DNA from: Roseiarcus sp963835885
GTDB lineage: Bacteria > Pseudomonadota > Alphaproteobacteria > Rhizobiales > Beijerinckiaceae
Length of the DNA: 64,000 bases
Assembly (NCBI GenBank): GCA_963835885.1
Contig: CAWIHF010000024.1
Coordinates: 77,288 to 141,287, forward strand
Direction of reading: 5' to 3'
Each line of letters opens with the position of its first letter. The first letter of the stretch is position 1. The translations under genes were made by a program, and so were the position numbers. Positions 8,850 to 17,747 of this stretch are shown here, piece by piece. The notes below the pieces were generated by a model, which worked only from the letters and a program-made list of their open reading frames with translations, was not told the DNA's origin and made no database searches.

Positions 8850-10054
8850 TTTGTGGCCTCCTTCTGAGAAAGCGCCGCCTCGCGCGGCCCCGACACGGGA
8901 AGGAACTTGTAGATCGTCGTCTGGGTGTACTTCTGACCCGGCTTTAGTTCGGTCGAGGGGAAGTTCGGCTGATTGGGAGAATCGGGGAAATGCTGCGCCT
9001 CGAGGGTGAAGCCGCCCCAATGCGGGTAAACTTTCCCATACTTGCCGTGCACGTCGTTGAGGAAATTCCCGGTGTAGAACTGGACGCCGGGCTCGTCGGT
9101 GTAGAATTCGAGCGTCCGTCCGTTTTTCGGATCGGTCACGCTCTCCGCAAGCGCGTCGAGGTCGCCCGGATTGTTGAGGACGTAATTGAAGTCGTAACCT
9201 CCCTGTTTGGACTCCGCATATTTGAGCTGCTGGTTATCGGCGTGGATGTGAGCGCCGATCGGGGTCGGCGTGGTGAAGCCGAGATCCGTGCCGGCCACGT
9301 CCATCATCTTGCCGGTCGGAATGAGTGTAGAGTTGATCGGAGTGATCTTGTTTGCGTTGATCATCGCCACCTGGTCGAGCACGTTGCCGTTGCCGGCGCC
9401 GGCGAGGTTGAAATAGGTGTGGTTGGTGAGGTTGATGACGGTCGGCTTGTCAGTGACCGCGGAATAGTGGACGCGCAGGTCGTTGCTGTTGTCGAGCGTG
9501 TATCGGGCGGTGACCGCGAGATCGCCCGGGAAGCCCATCTGGCCGTCCGGCGAGAATAGGGTCAGTTCGACGCCGACGGCGCTGGGCGTTTCGATCTTCG
9601 AGGCGGCCCAGACCTTCGTGTTGAAACCCTCCGGGCCCCCATGCAGGGCGTTCGGCGGGTTGTTGATCGGAATGCTGTACTGTTTTCCGTCCAGCGTGAA
9701 CTTGCCGTCGGCGATGCGATTGGCATAGCGGCCGATCAGCTGTCCAAAATAGGTATGGACGGAGGATTGATCATGGAGGTAGCCCTCGAGATCGCCGTAG
9801 CCCAGAGCCACGTCGTCGACGTGGCCGTTCTTGTCCGGCATCATGATCGATTGTACGGCGCCGCCTAAGGTGATGATGTTCACCTCGATGCCGTTGGCGT
9901 TCTTCAGGTGATACATCTGAACTGCCTGGCCGTCCGGCATTTTCCCGAACGGCGACTCCGTAACGGAAAGAGAAGCGGCCTGAGCGCCGGCGGCAAGCGC
10001 CACGACGCCCGTAACAAGTGCGGTCAGACCGACCGCGCCAGCGAAGCTTTTCAC
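8846..10054 (-). CDS. galM: aldose 1-epimerase (mutarotase), exported
   Basis: 402 residues starting at a GTG (10052-10054) with AAGGAGG seven bases upstream. A Sec-type signal peptide runs to about residue 26 (GAQAAS), so this enzyme acts in the periplasm. The mutarotase features are all present: GRYANRIADGKF, NPPNALHGGPEGFN (the first active-site histidine), LTNHTYFNLAG (second histidine), and the late glutamate region GGFTLEAQHFPDSPN. It interconverts alpha and beta aldose anomers. As first gene of the operon with an aldose importer and a lactone-oxidase-like flavoprotein, it would supply the anomer that is transported or oxidised. The 4-bp overlap with the binding-protein gene indicates translational coupling. 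Confidence 0.92.
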   Translation of the reverse strand: MKSFAGAVGLTALVTGVVALAAGAQAASLSVTESPFGKMPDGQAVQMYHLKNANGIEVNIITLGGAVQSIMMPDKNGHVDDVALGYGDLEGYLHDQSSVHTYFGQLIGRYANRIADGKFTLDGKQYSIPINNPPNALHGGPEGFNTKVWAASKIETPSAVGVELTLFSPDGQMGFPGDLAVTARYTLDNSNDLRVHYSAVTDKPTVINLTNHTYFNLAGAGNGNVLDQVAMINANKITPINSTLIPTGKMMDVAGTDLGFTTPTPIGAHIHADNQQLKYAESKQGGYDFNYVLNNPGDLDALAESVTDPKNGRTLEFYTDEPGVQFYTGNFLNDVHGKYGKVYPHWGGFTLEAQHFPDSPNQPNFPSTELKPGQKYTQTTIYKFLPVSGPREAALSQKEATK

Positions 10055-10436
10055 GATGCGACCTCCTTGGCCTGGGTTGCGCCGCCGGAGTCGGGACCGC
10101 CAGCGGCAATCGCCGCACTGCATACGTGGACAACATCGCGCTTTCGGGGCGCCAACATGATCCAACGCTGTCCGCCGGATTAAAAAAGGGTAAGTCAACG
10201 ACAGTAACGCCAAGACATTCCGCCGAGTCCGCGGCCGATCGGCGCGCTGCGTCTCATCGGCTCGAGGGCGTCGTCGTGCGGCTCGTCAGCGGCGGCCCTC
10301 GGCAAATATCCAAGCGGCGCCGTCATTTGCGGCGCGACGATCCAGCGGCGGCCGATATGAATTCGAATGGCGAAGCGCGGCGATCTCTGCAAACACTGCA
10401 GGCAGGCTTGTCTTGAGCCAAGGAAAGGCGTCGTTC
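10055..10436. other. divergent intergenic region upstream of galM
   Basis: The 382-bp gap between galM (minus) and the amidase stump (plus) must hold the sugar-operon promoter. No palindrome strong enough to name as an operator stands out. The small frames in it look like noise. Confidence 0.35.
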
Positions 10437-10835
10437 ATGACCGGATCCGCTTCTTCGCGCCCCGCCGCGCAATGGGCCTATCGCACGGCCGGCGAACTTG
10501 CTGCGTCGTTGCAAAAGCGGCAGGTTTCGGCCCTCGAACTGACCGATCAGTTCATCGCCCGGATCGAGGCGCTCGACGGCGACCTGAACGCCGTGCCGGT
10601 GCGCGATTTCGCCCGCGCCCGCGAGGCGGCGCGAGCGCCCGACGCGGCTTTGGCGCGCGGCGAGCGTGCGCCGCTGCTCGGCGTGCCGGTCACGATCAAG
10701 GAATCCTACAACATCGCCGGATTGCCGACGAGCTGGGGCATACCTGCGTTCAAGGATTTCGTCGCCGAGGAAGACGCGCTCGCCGTGACCCGCCTTACGT
10801 CCGTCTCTTTGATGCGGAAATCTGAGCCTCGCTGA
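10437..10835 (+). pseudogene. amidase-signature family protein, 3'-truncated
   Basis: The first ~120 residues are a clear amidase N-terminus: YRTAGELAASLQ, then LNAVPVRDFARA and the conserved LLGVPVTIKESYNIAG followed by LPTSWGIPAF. This is where the catalytic lysine of the Ser-cisSer-Lys triad lies (VTIKES). After EEDALAVTRL the similarity stops and a short unrelated tail ends the frame. The Gly/Ser-rich signature with both serines is absent, and normal members are 450-500 residues. The ATG at 10437 follows AAGGAAAG. A deletion near 10795 seems to have joined this stump to the sequence before the Rieske/FAD reductase. It cannot be active. Confidence 0.75.
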
Positions 10836-10857
10836 AGGACAGCCAAAGGAGCGAGCA

Positions 10858-12387
10858 ATGGCCGAGGATCAAGCGGGGCCGGCCGGGCCCGATCTGGCGC
10901 AAGGAATTGGGCTCGCCGAACTCCATGACGGCGGCATGCTCGTCGGCCATGTCGGCGACGAGCCGGTGCTGCTGGCGCGCCGAGGCGCCGAGGTTTTCGC
11001 GGTTGGCACCCATTGCACCCACTATCACGGCCCCCTTGCCGAGGGACTCCTTGTCGACGACACGGTGCGCTGCCCCTGGCACCACGCCTGCTTCGACCTC
11101 AAGACGGGCGAAGCGCTGCAGGCGCCGGCCTTCGGCCCGCTCGATTCCTGGGCGGTGGAGCAGCGCGACGGGAAGGTCTTCGTGCGCGAGAAGCGCGCCC
11201 AGAAGACGGCGCAAAGTCGCGCCAAGGCGGGCGCGCCGAACAGGATCGTGATCGTCGGCGGCGGCGCCGCCGGGTTCGCCGCCGCGGAGATGCTTCGGCG
11301 GCGGGATTACCAGGGCGACCTCGTCATGCTGAGCAGCGACGACGCCCCGCCGGTCGACCGGCCCAGCCTTTCCAAAGACTATCTCGCCGGCAGCGCGCCG
11401 GAGGACTGGGTCCCGCTTCGCGCGGACAGTTTTTATTCCGACAACGCCATCGACCTTCGTCTCGGGGCGACCGTCGCCGGCCTTGACGTTGGATCGCGTG
11501 AAGTCGCGCTCAGCGGCGGCGAAAGAATTCCATTCGACCGGCTTCTTCTGGCGACCGGCGCCGAGCCGGTGCGCCCGTCGATCCCGGGCGCAAAGCCGTC
11601 CGACGTGCTCGTGCTGCGCACGCTTGGGGACTGCCGGGCCATCATCGAGCGCGCCAAAACGGCGCGGCGGGCGGTCGTGCTCGGCGCCAGCTTCATCGGG
11701 CTCGAAGTTGCGGCTTCCCTGCGCGCAAGGAATATCGAAGTCCATGTCATGGCGCCGGAGGAGCGTCCGATGGAGCGCATCCTGGGCGCGGAAATGGGCG
11801 CTTTCATCCGTGCGTTGCATGAGGAGCATGGCGTCGTCTTCCATTTGCAAAACACGGCGAGCGCGATCGAAGGCGGAAAGGTGAAACTCTCGGGCGGAAG
11901 CGTCCTCGAGGCGGACCTTATCGTCGCCGGCCTCGGCGTGCGCCCGCGCATCGAACTCGCCGAGAGGGCGGCCCTCAAGGTCGATCGGGGCGTCGTCGTC
12001 GACACTTTTCTCGAAACGTCGGCGCCGGGAATTTTCGCCGCCGGCGACATCGCGCGCTGGCCGGATGTTTTGACCGGCGAGGCCATTCGCGTCGAACATT
12101 GGGTGGTGGCCGAGCGCCAGGGGCAGATCGCGGCGCTGAACATGATCGGCGAGCGCGAAAAATTCTCGGCGGCGCCGTTCTTCTGGAGCCAGCACTACGA
12201 CGTTCCCATCAACTACGTCGGCCATGCCGAGACTTTTGATGAACTTGCGGTGGAGGGGGACATCGCCGGCAAGGATTGCCTCGTGCGCTACAGGCGCAGG
12301 GGACGCACGCTCGCGGTGGCCTCGATCTTCCGCGACGTTCAGAGCCTGGAAGCCGAAGTGAGTTTTGAGCGGGGCGCGGTGGGCTGA
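10858..12387 (+). CDS. Rieske [2Fe-2S] / FAD-NAD(P)-dependent reductase (AIF-like)
   Basis: 509 residues with two modules. Residues ~15-110 are a Rieske domain with both ligand pairs (CTHYHGPL and CPWHHACF). From ~125 to ~440 is a pyridine-nucleotide-disulphide-oxidoreductase fold with FAD motif IVIVGGGAAGFAAAEML, NAD motif VVLGASFIGLEVAASLR and the second FAD motif GIFAAGDIARWP. A reductase-C-like tail follows. Such fusions resemble apoptosis-inducing-factor-like and ferredoxin-reductase proteins that pass electrons from NAD(P)H. Lying between an amidase stump and an aromatic catabolic operon, it might serve a ring-hydroxylating oxygenase, but no oxygenase subunit is in the window. The ATG follows AAAGGAGCGA. 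Confidence 0.88.
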   Translation: MAEDQAGPAGPDLAQGIGLAELHDGGMLVGHVGDEPVLLARRGAEVFAVGTHCTHYHGPLAEGLLVDDTVRCPWHHACFDLKTGEALQAPAFGPLDSWAVEQRDGKVFVREKRAQKTAQSRAKAGAPNRIVIVGGGAAGFAAAEMLRRRDYQGDLVMLSSDDAPPVDRPSLSKDYLAGSAPEDWVPLRADSFYSDNAIDLRLGATVAGLDVGSREVALSGGERIPFDRLLLATGAEPVRPSIPGAKPSDVLVLRTLGDCRAIIERAKTARRAVVLGASFIGLEVAASLRARNIEVHVMAPEERPMERILGAEMGAFIRALHEEHGVVFHLQNTASAIEGGKVKLSGGSVLEADLIVAGLGVRPRIELAERAALKVDRGVVVDTFLETSAPGIFAAGDIARWPDVLTGEAIRVEHWVVAERQGQIAALNMIGEREKFSAAPFFWSQHYDVPINYVGHAETFDELAVEGDIAGKDCLVRYRRRGRTLAVASIFRDVQSLEAEVSFERGAVG

Positions 12388-12438
12388 ATCGGGCGTCCGA
12401 CGGCGCTTGGATCGCTTCGTCGCGTCGCTGGGCAATTA

Positions 12439-13204
12439 CGGTGAGGGTTTACGAAATACCTATTCTGCGACATGCGCGGGGCGCCCGCAACCTGGAGCTA
12501 CGAAATGTACGAAATGGCCCGCATTGCTCGCTTCGTCGTCCCCGGTCTTCCCCATCTACCTTACCCAGCGCGGCAACCGGCGCGAGCTTGTATTCTTCGG
12601 CGACGACGACGACGAACTCACCCGCGACCTCCTGGCGAGCCAGTGCCGCAAGCACGGCTTCGCATGCTGTGCCTACTGCCTGATGCCGAACCACGTGCAT
12701 CTCATCCTCGTGCCGGACCGCGAGGAAACGCTCGCTCGGGCGCTCGGCGAGACCCATCGCCGGTAAAACTCTGTCATCAACGCGCGGCTCAGGGTGACCG
12801 GGCATACTTCCAGTCGCGTTTGGGCTCGGCGGTGATGGACGAAGACCACCTCGTTGCGGCGGCGCGCTACGTCGCCTTGAACCCCGTCCGCGCGCGGCTT
12901 GTCGCTCGCGCGCAGGACTGGCGCTGGTCGAGCGTGACCGCGCATCTCGACGGGCGCGACGACGCGCTCGTCGCCGTCGCGCCCCTGATCGAGCGGAGCG
13001 CCGGACGGTTCGCCGATTGGATCGAGACGCCGGCCGCGCCCGATGCGCTCTCCGCCTTGCGCGCGACCGAGACGATCGGTCGTCCGCTCGGCTCCCGGGC
13101 CTTCCTCGACCGGCTCGCCGTCACGGCCGGCCGCGATCCCCGGCCGAAGCGGCAGGGCAGAAGCCGAAGAATAGGGGGGTTGAGTAAACCGTCACCGGAA
13201 CCCC
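12439..13204 (+). mobile_element. RAYT element, copy A, with terminal inverted repeats
   Basis: Bounded by CGGTGAGGGTTTAC (12439-12452) on the left and GTAAACCGTCACCG (13184-13197) on the right, inverse complements except for one base. Just inside, CTATTCTGCG on the left faces AGAATAGGGG on the right. The same arrangement frames copy B and the short copy C. The right end extends through CCGGAACCCC (13195-13204), shared with copy B. It lies between the Rieske reductase and tetR, abutting the tetR stop codon. It carries a decayed REP-associated tyrosine transposase. Confidence 0.75.
12514..13200 (+). pseudogene. REP-associated tyrosine (Y1/IS200-like) transposase, decayed
   Basis: Begins MARIARFVVPGLPH (12514) and continues after a frameshift near 12560 as LTQRGNRREL, then the HUH motif region AYCLMPNHVHLILVPD, in which HVH is the metal-binding pair. 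A TAA at 12764-12766 interrupts it just after GETHRR. A second frameshift near 12806 precedes SAVMDEDHLVAAARYVALNPVRA, whose relatives place the catalytic tyrosine in that helix (ARYVALNP). The C-terminal part reads WRWSSVTAHL onward and ends near the right terminal repeat. RAYTs act on REP-like hairpins. This copy has at least three lesions and cannot encode a full protein without correction. Confidence 0.8.
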
Positions 13205-13207
13205 TAA

Positions 13208-13918
13208 TTACCTGTGCTTCTGACGCTTCTTTTTCTTTGAGCGTGCATCGCTTCGGACGAGAAGCGAGTCCGCGCTGAGGTCCAGCGGCTCGACCGGCTC
13301 TGACAGAAGCGTTTCGGCGCGAACCGGGTCGAGCCCCAGAGAGCGCGCAAGCGCGAGTAGCATGGCGCTCAGGTAGGCGTCGTCCGCACGGCCGGCGGAA
13401 ATACGGGCGACGGCAATGAGGCCGGCGCCGACCACCATGTCCAGCGCGACCCCGACGTTTGCGTCGACAAACTCGCCCGCCGCGATCCCTTCCGCAATGT
13501 GGATCGGGATGTACTTGTAGACCAGGGCGTCGGGCCCGATCGCCTGCGGGCCGACGCGCGCGATGAACCGTGCGAAGAGCGGATAGCGGCGCGCCGTGTC
13601 CAGGTAAAGGCGCAAGCCCGTGAACAATCGCGCCGCCGGTGAGGGAACCGCCTTCACCCGCGACTCGACGAGCTCGACCACTTCGTTGCCGAGCGCCCGA
13701 ATCGCCGCGACGAGCAATTCGGCGTTGGTGCGAAAGTAATTGTAGAAGGTGCCGCGCGAGACCCCCGCGGCCGCAATGACGTCTTCGATCACCGAGGCGT
13801 CAACTCCCTTTTCAGCGAAGACAAGAAGGGCGCTTTCGACAAGCTTGCGGCGCATGCGCGCCCGCCGCTCGGCCGCGACCCTCGGCCGGTGATCAATGGC
13901 GACAGGCGATTCCAGCAT
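13208..13918 (-). CDS. TetR-family transcriptional regulator
   Basis: 236 residues. The N-terminal TetR helix-turn-helix spans about residues 22-70: ALLVFAEKGVDASVIEDV, then AAGVSRGTFYNYFRTNAEL. The C-terminal ligand domain is variable. The tail is strikingly basic (KKKKRQKHR). The ATG at 13916-13918 follows AAGGAG. It is divergent from the aromatic meta-cleavage operon, and the 130-bp gap between them holds a perfect palindrome. The simple reading is a repressor of that operon and of itself, released by a pathway substrate or intermediate. The effector is unknown. The RAYT element A ends three bases after its stop codon. Confidence 0.88.
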   Translation of the reverse strand: MLESPVAIDHRPRVAAERRARMRRKLVESALLVFAEKGVDASVIEDVIAAAGVSRGTFYNYFRTNAELLVAAIRALGNEVVELVESRVKAVPSPAARLFTGLRLYLDTARRYPLFARFIARVGPQAIGPDALVYKYIPIHIAEGIAAGEFVDANVGVALDMVVGAGLIAVARISAGRADDAYLSAMLLALARSLGLDPVRAETLLSEPVEPLDLSADSLLVRSDARSKKKKRQKHR

Positions 13919-13983
13919 TTTCGGCTCCTTGGGACAGGCAATAGCACGTCCGAAAAATTTTTCAAACTGACACTTGCATCATA

Positions 13984-13999
13984 ATGACAGAAATGTCAT
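13984..13999. promoter_or_regulatory. putative TetR operator palindrome
   Basis: ATGACA-GAAA-TGTCAT is a perfect 6-bp inverted repeat with a 4-bp spacer. It lies between the divergent tetR and the meta-cleavage operon, 51 bases before the hydrolase ATG. AT-rich sequence suited to promoters surrounds it. Its placement suggests control of both transcription units; binding is inferred. Confidence 0.55.
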
Positions 14000-14049
14000 A
14001 TTGTCCTCCGTCGGGCGCGATCGCGTCCTTGTCTGGGGAGAAATCGAGC

Positions 14050-14907
14050 ATGAATGCCATTGCGTCCATCGAGCCGGCGCCCGGCCGGATCGTCCGCGCA
14101 GCCGGCCGCGACATCTTCGTCGTAGAGGTTGGCGAAGGCCCGCCTTTGCTCATGCTGCATGGCGGCGGGCCGGGCGCGACCGGCGCGGCCAATTTCGTAC
14201 GCAATATCCCCGCGCTCGCCGAGCGGTTCCGCCTCATCGTTCCGGACATGCCCGGCTACGGCCGCTCGACCAAGGGCCTCGACCGCAAGGACCCGTTCGG
14301 GGATCTCGCCGGCGCGATGCTAGGGCTCATGGACGCGCTCGGCGTCGCGAAGGCGCACGCGCTCGGCAACTCGCTGGGCGGCGCCTGCGCGCTGCGCATG
14401 GCTCTCGAGCAGCCGGCGCGCGTCGACCGGCTCGTGCTGCTTGGTCCGGGCGGGATCGACACGACGCGCAGCCTGCCGACCGCAGGCCTGAAAAGCCTGC
14501 TCGGCTATTACGCCGGCGAAGGGCCGACCCGCGAAAAGCTCGCGACCTTCCTTCGACAATACCTTGTCTACGACGGCTCCGCGATTCCCGACTCGGTGAT
14601 CGACGACCGTTTCGCGAGCAGCATTGACCCCGAGATCGTCGCCAACCCGCCGCTCGCGCGTCCCAAGGGTCTGCCGGATTTTCGCGCCATCGACTTCACC
14701 CGCGATCCGCGCCTGTCGAAGTTGCAAAACCCGACGTTGGTTCTTTGGGGAGTTGAGGATCGGGTCAATCGCCCGAGCGGCGGCCGTTCGCTGCAAAAGC
14801 GCATGCCCAACTGCGACCTCTATCTGTTCAGCCGCACGGGCCACTGGGTGCAGTGGGAGCGCGCGGCCGAGTTCAACGCGGCGACGATCGCCTTTCTCTC
14901 GCAGTGA
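14050..14907 (+). CDS. meta-cleavage product hydrolase (alpha/beta hydrolase, MhpC/BphD-like)
   Basis: 285 residues of the alpha/beta-hydrolase fold. The oxyanion loop is LLMLHGGGPGATG, characteristic of C-C bond hydrolases of ring-fission products. The nucleophile is in GNSLGGACA, the acid in WGVEDRVNRP and the histidine in RTGHWVQWE. It would hydrolyse a 2-hydroxy-6-oxo-dienoate to 2-hydroxypenta-2,4-dienoate plus an acid. The start at 14050 follows GGGGAGAAA; an upstream ATG at 13984 would lie inside the operator and is rejected. It opens the operon and is followed 41 bases later by the extradiol dioxygenase, its substrate supplier. Confidence 0.88.
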   Translation: MNAIASIEPAPGRIVRAAGRDIFVVEVGEGPPLLMLHGGGPGATGAANFVRNIPALAERFRLIVPDMPGYGRSTKGLDRKDPFGDLAGAMLGLMDALGVAKAHALGNSLGGACALRMALEQPARVDRLVLLGPGGIDTTRSLPTAGLKSLLGYYAGEGPTREKLATFLRQYLVYDGSAIPDSVIDDRFASSIDPEIVANPPLARPKGLPDFRAIDFTRDPRLSKLQNPTLVLWGVEDRVNRPSGGRSLQKRMPNCDLYLFSRTGHWVQWERAAEFNAATIAFLSQ

Positions 14908-14948
14908 AACCAGCGGCGCTGCCTGCCGCCAAACTCAACGGGGCCTTC

Positions 14949-15941
14949 ATGAGCGCCACAACAAGTCAAACTCCGCCGCCGTCCGTCTACGGCGCCGTTC
15001 AACTCGGCTACGTCCTCGTCGACTCGCCTCGGCTTGCCGATTGGAAACGGTTCGCCGCCGAGGGGATAGGGATGGCCATCGGCAAGGCGACGCCGACGAC
15101 CCTGGCGTTCCGGACCGACGCCCACGCGCGGCGCCTGATCGTGCGCATGAGCGCGAAGGAAGACATTGCGCTCGGCTGGCAGGTCGGGGGCGACGCCGCG
15201 CTGCAAACGATCCTCGCCCGTCTCGCCGCGCGCGAGATCGCGGTCGAGGAGGTCGCAGGCGAGGAAGCGGCGCTGCGCGGCGTCGCAAAGTTCTGGCGCT
15301 TTCTCGGACCCAAGCGTCAGGCGTTCGAATTGTTCACCGAGCCCGAAACGGCGCCGCCGGTGAAAACGCTGGTCAGCGCTTTCGTGACCGGCGAGCGGGG
15401 CCTCGGCCATGTCGCCATCACGACGCGCAGACCGGCGGACATGATCGCGTTCTGGCGGGAGATCTTCGACGCGAAAATCTCCGACTACATCGAGGACCGC
15501 ATCTCCGGCATCGACCTTCATTTCACCTTTATGCGGGTCAATCCGCGCCATCACTCGATCGCCGTCGCCGCCACGAAGGGTGTGGCGATGGACCCCTTCG
15601 CCACGAAGATCCAGCATCTCGAAATGCAGGCGGCGACGCTCGACGACATCGGCGCCGCCTACCGCCGCTGTCGCGCCTTGGGCTTCAAGATCGCGATGGC
15701 GGTTGGACAGCACCCCAACGATCGCGACGTCTCTTTCTACGCCGTGACGCCGTCGGGGTTCTATTTCGAACTCGGCTGGAGTTCCGCCGCTGAGGAGGCG
15801 GACGGGTCCTGGCCGCAGACGACCTATCAGGGCATCAGCCTCTGGGGCCACAAGCCTCAAGACCAGACGCTCGGCGACAAGCTCGCGCAGATCCGAAACG
15901 GCGTGACATCGCTGTTGCGCACCGAATACTCGCCTTTCTGA
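14949..15941 (+). CDS. extradiol ring-cleavage dioxygenase (VOC/type I, BphC-like)
   Basis: 330 residues with two vicinal-oxygen-chelate modules. The catalytic C-terminal module carries the three Fe(II) ligands in the expected order: His in GLGHVAITT, His in IQHLEMQA and Glu in GFYFELGW. Conserved surrounding residues include MRVNPRHHS. It cleaves a catecholic ring next to the hydroxyls using O2 and gives the substrate for the upstream hydrolase. The start at 14949 was chosen for the short gap to the hydrolase and because MSATTSQ precedes the first VOC strand. The natural catechol could be a 2,3-dihydroxyphenyl or biphenyl-type compound. Confidence 0.9.
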   Translation: MSATTSQTPPPSVYGAVQLGYVLVDSPRLADWKRFAAEGIGMAIGKATPTTLAFRTDAHARRLIVRMSAKEDIALGWQVGGDAALQTILARLAAREIAVEEVAGEEAALRGVAKFWRFLGPKRQAFELFTEPETAPPVKTLVSAFVTGERGLGHVAITTRRPADMIAFWREIFDAKISDYIEDRISGIDLHFTFMRVNPRHHSIAVAATKGVAMDPFATKIQHLEMQAATLDDIGAAYRRCRALGFKIAMAVGQHPNDRDVSFYAVTPSGFYFELGWSSAAEEADGSWPQTTYQGISLWGHKPQDQTLGDKLAQIRNGVTSLLRTEYSPF

Positions 15942-15972
15942 ACCAGAACAGCCTCTCCGAAGGAAACGCATT

Positions 15973-17706
15973 ATGGACACGCCTCAGGACCTCTATGACG
16001 TCGCAATCGTCGGGCTCGGCCCGACCGGGCTGACGCTCGCCCATCTGCTCGGCCGACGCGGACTGCGGGTGCTCGCGCTCGAGCGTGAGCCGGAATTCTA
16101 CGGCGCCGCCCGCGCTGTCTACACCGACGACGAGTGCATGCGCGTCTTTCAGGCGGCCGGCGTGGCGACGGACGTCGAAGCCGACATGCTCCTCGACACG
16201 CCGGTCCAGTGGGTGCTGCGGGACGGGTCGGTTTTGAACCAGTTCCGGCGGATGGACCGGCCCTACGGCTGGGCGGTCAGTAATTTCTTCTACCAGCCCT
16301 ATCTCGAAACCAAGATGGAGCGGCTGCTCGAGCGCTACCCGAATGTGACGCCGCTGCGGGGCCGCGAGCTCGTGAGCTTCGCGCAGGACGAGACCGGAGT
16401 CACGATCGAGCACGCCGCGAGCGCGGGCGTGCGCTATGGTCAGGCGAAAGCGGAGACGAAATCATCCGAAGGGACCGTCCGGGCCCGGGCGCAGTGGCTC
16501 GTCGCCTGCGACGGCGGACGCAGCGGCGTGCGCGCGCGTCTCGGCTTCAAGATGGCCGGCAAGAGCTTTCCCGAGCCGTGGCTCGTCGTCGACATCAAGG
16601 CGAAGGAGGGCGAGGACTGTTTCCGCCACATGCCCTATTTCAACTTCCACTGCGATCCGAAGCAGCCCACCGTCTCCTGCCCGCAGCCGAACGGCCACCA
16701 CCGGTTCGAGTTCCTGCTGCTGCCCGGCCAGACCAAGGAGCAGATGGAGGATCCGGCGACGGTGCGTTCGCTGCTCGCCCAATATGTCGACGTCGACAAG
16801 GTCGAAGTGCTGAGGCGCCTCGTATACACGTTCAACGCGCTGGTCGCCGAGCGCTGGCGCGACGGGCGGGTGCTCCTTGCGGGCGACGCCGCGCACATGA
16901 CGCCGCAGTTCATGGGCCAGGGCATGAGCTCGGGCGTGCGCGACGCCCACAACCTCGCCTGGAAGCTCGATGCGGTGCTCAGCAAGGGGGCAGACCCGAA
17001 GCTGATCGACACCTACGAGACCGAGCGCAAGCCGCATGCGAAGGAGATGATCGACATCTCGGTGAGGATGAAGGATTTCGTCTCGATCGCGAATCCGTTC
17101 CTGGCCGGAATGCGCAACGCCGCCATCAGAACCCTTATGATGATCCCCGGCGCTAACAGCTATATCCGCGAGGGTCGCTTCAAGCCGCCGCCGACCTACC
17201 CGGATGGCGCCTATTTCGGCCTTCCCAGGCGGCGACGCAATGGCGCCGACGGACGGCCCATTCCCCAGCCCCTGGTGCGGACCTACGACGGGCGACGCGC
17301 GCTGCTCGACGACATTCTCGGCGAGGAGTTGGCGCTCATCGGCTACGCCTGCGATCCGCGCGCAACGCTCGACGCGAAGACGCTCGAGCGTCTCGCCGCG
17401 CTCGGCGCGCGGTTCGTGACGCTCTACCCCTTCGGCGAGCGTCCGCAGGGCGACGCCGTCAAGAGAGATCCCGCCGCGGGAGGGGTCGTCGAGGTCGAGG
17501 ACCTGACCGGCGAAGGGATCGACTGGTTCCGCGGCGCGGGCGCGAGGAAGGGCTCGGTCGCCGTCATCAGGCCCGACAAGTTCGTCTACGCTTTGGCGCC
17601 GGCGAGCGGAGCCGCCGACATCGTCACGCATGCGCTGCGCGCGATGAAAGTCGACCGCGCCCCCACCGTGCGCGCTCCGGACATGCGTCCCCTGATTCCA
17701 GCTTGA
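15973..17706 (+). CDS. FAD-dependent aromatic hydroxylase, MhpA-like
   Basis: 577 residues of the class A flavin monooxygenase family. The Rossmann GLGPTGLTLAHLL is at residues ~14-26, the second flavin/NADPH motif VACDGGRSGVRARLG around 175, and GDAAHMTPQFMGQGMSSG around 305. The C-terminal thioredoxin-like lobe is typical of 3-(3-hydroxyphenyl)propionate hydroxylases of about 550-590 residues. It inserts an oxygen atom ortho to a phenol to give the catechol cut by the dioxygenase just upstream. It overlaps no neighbour; the hydratase gene follows. AAGGAAAC precedes the ATG. Substrate identity is inferred from the family and operon. Confidence 0.88.
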   Translation: MDTPQDLYDVAIVGLGPTGLTLAHLLGRRGLRVLALEREPEFYGAARAVYTDDECMRVFQAAGVATDVEADMLLDTPVQWVLRDGSVLNQFRRMDRPYGWAVSNFFYQPYLETKMERLLERYPNVTPLRGRELVSFAQDETGVTIEHAASAGVRYGQAKAETKSSEGTVRARAQWLVACDGGRSGVRARLGFKMAGKSFPEPWLVVDIKAKEGEDCFRHMPYFNFHCDPKQPTVSCPQPNGHHRFEFLLLPGQTKEQMEDPATVRSLLAQYVDVDKVEVLRRLVYTFNALVAERWRDGRVLLAGDAAHMTPQFMGQGMSSGVRDAHNLAWKLDAVLSKGADPKLIDTYETERKPHAKEMIDISVRMKDFVSIANPFLAGMRNAAIRTLMMIPGANSYIREGRFKPPPTYPDGAYFGLPRRRRNGADGRPIPQPLVRTYDGRRALLDDILGEELALIGYACDPRATLDAKTLERLAALGARFVTLYPFGERPQGDAVKRDPAAGGVVEVEDLTGEGIDWFRGAGARKGSVAVIRPDKFVYALAPASGAADIVTHALRAMKVDRAPTVRAPDMRPLIPA

Positions 17707-17747
17707 GACGCGGCGCTGGCGCGTTAGATCAGAAGAAGGGAAGCGTC

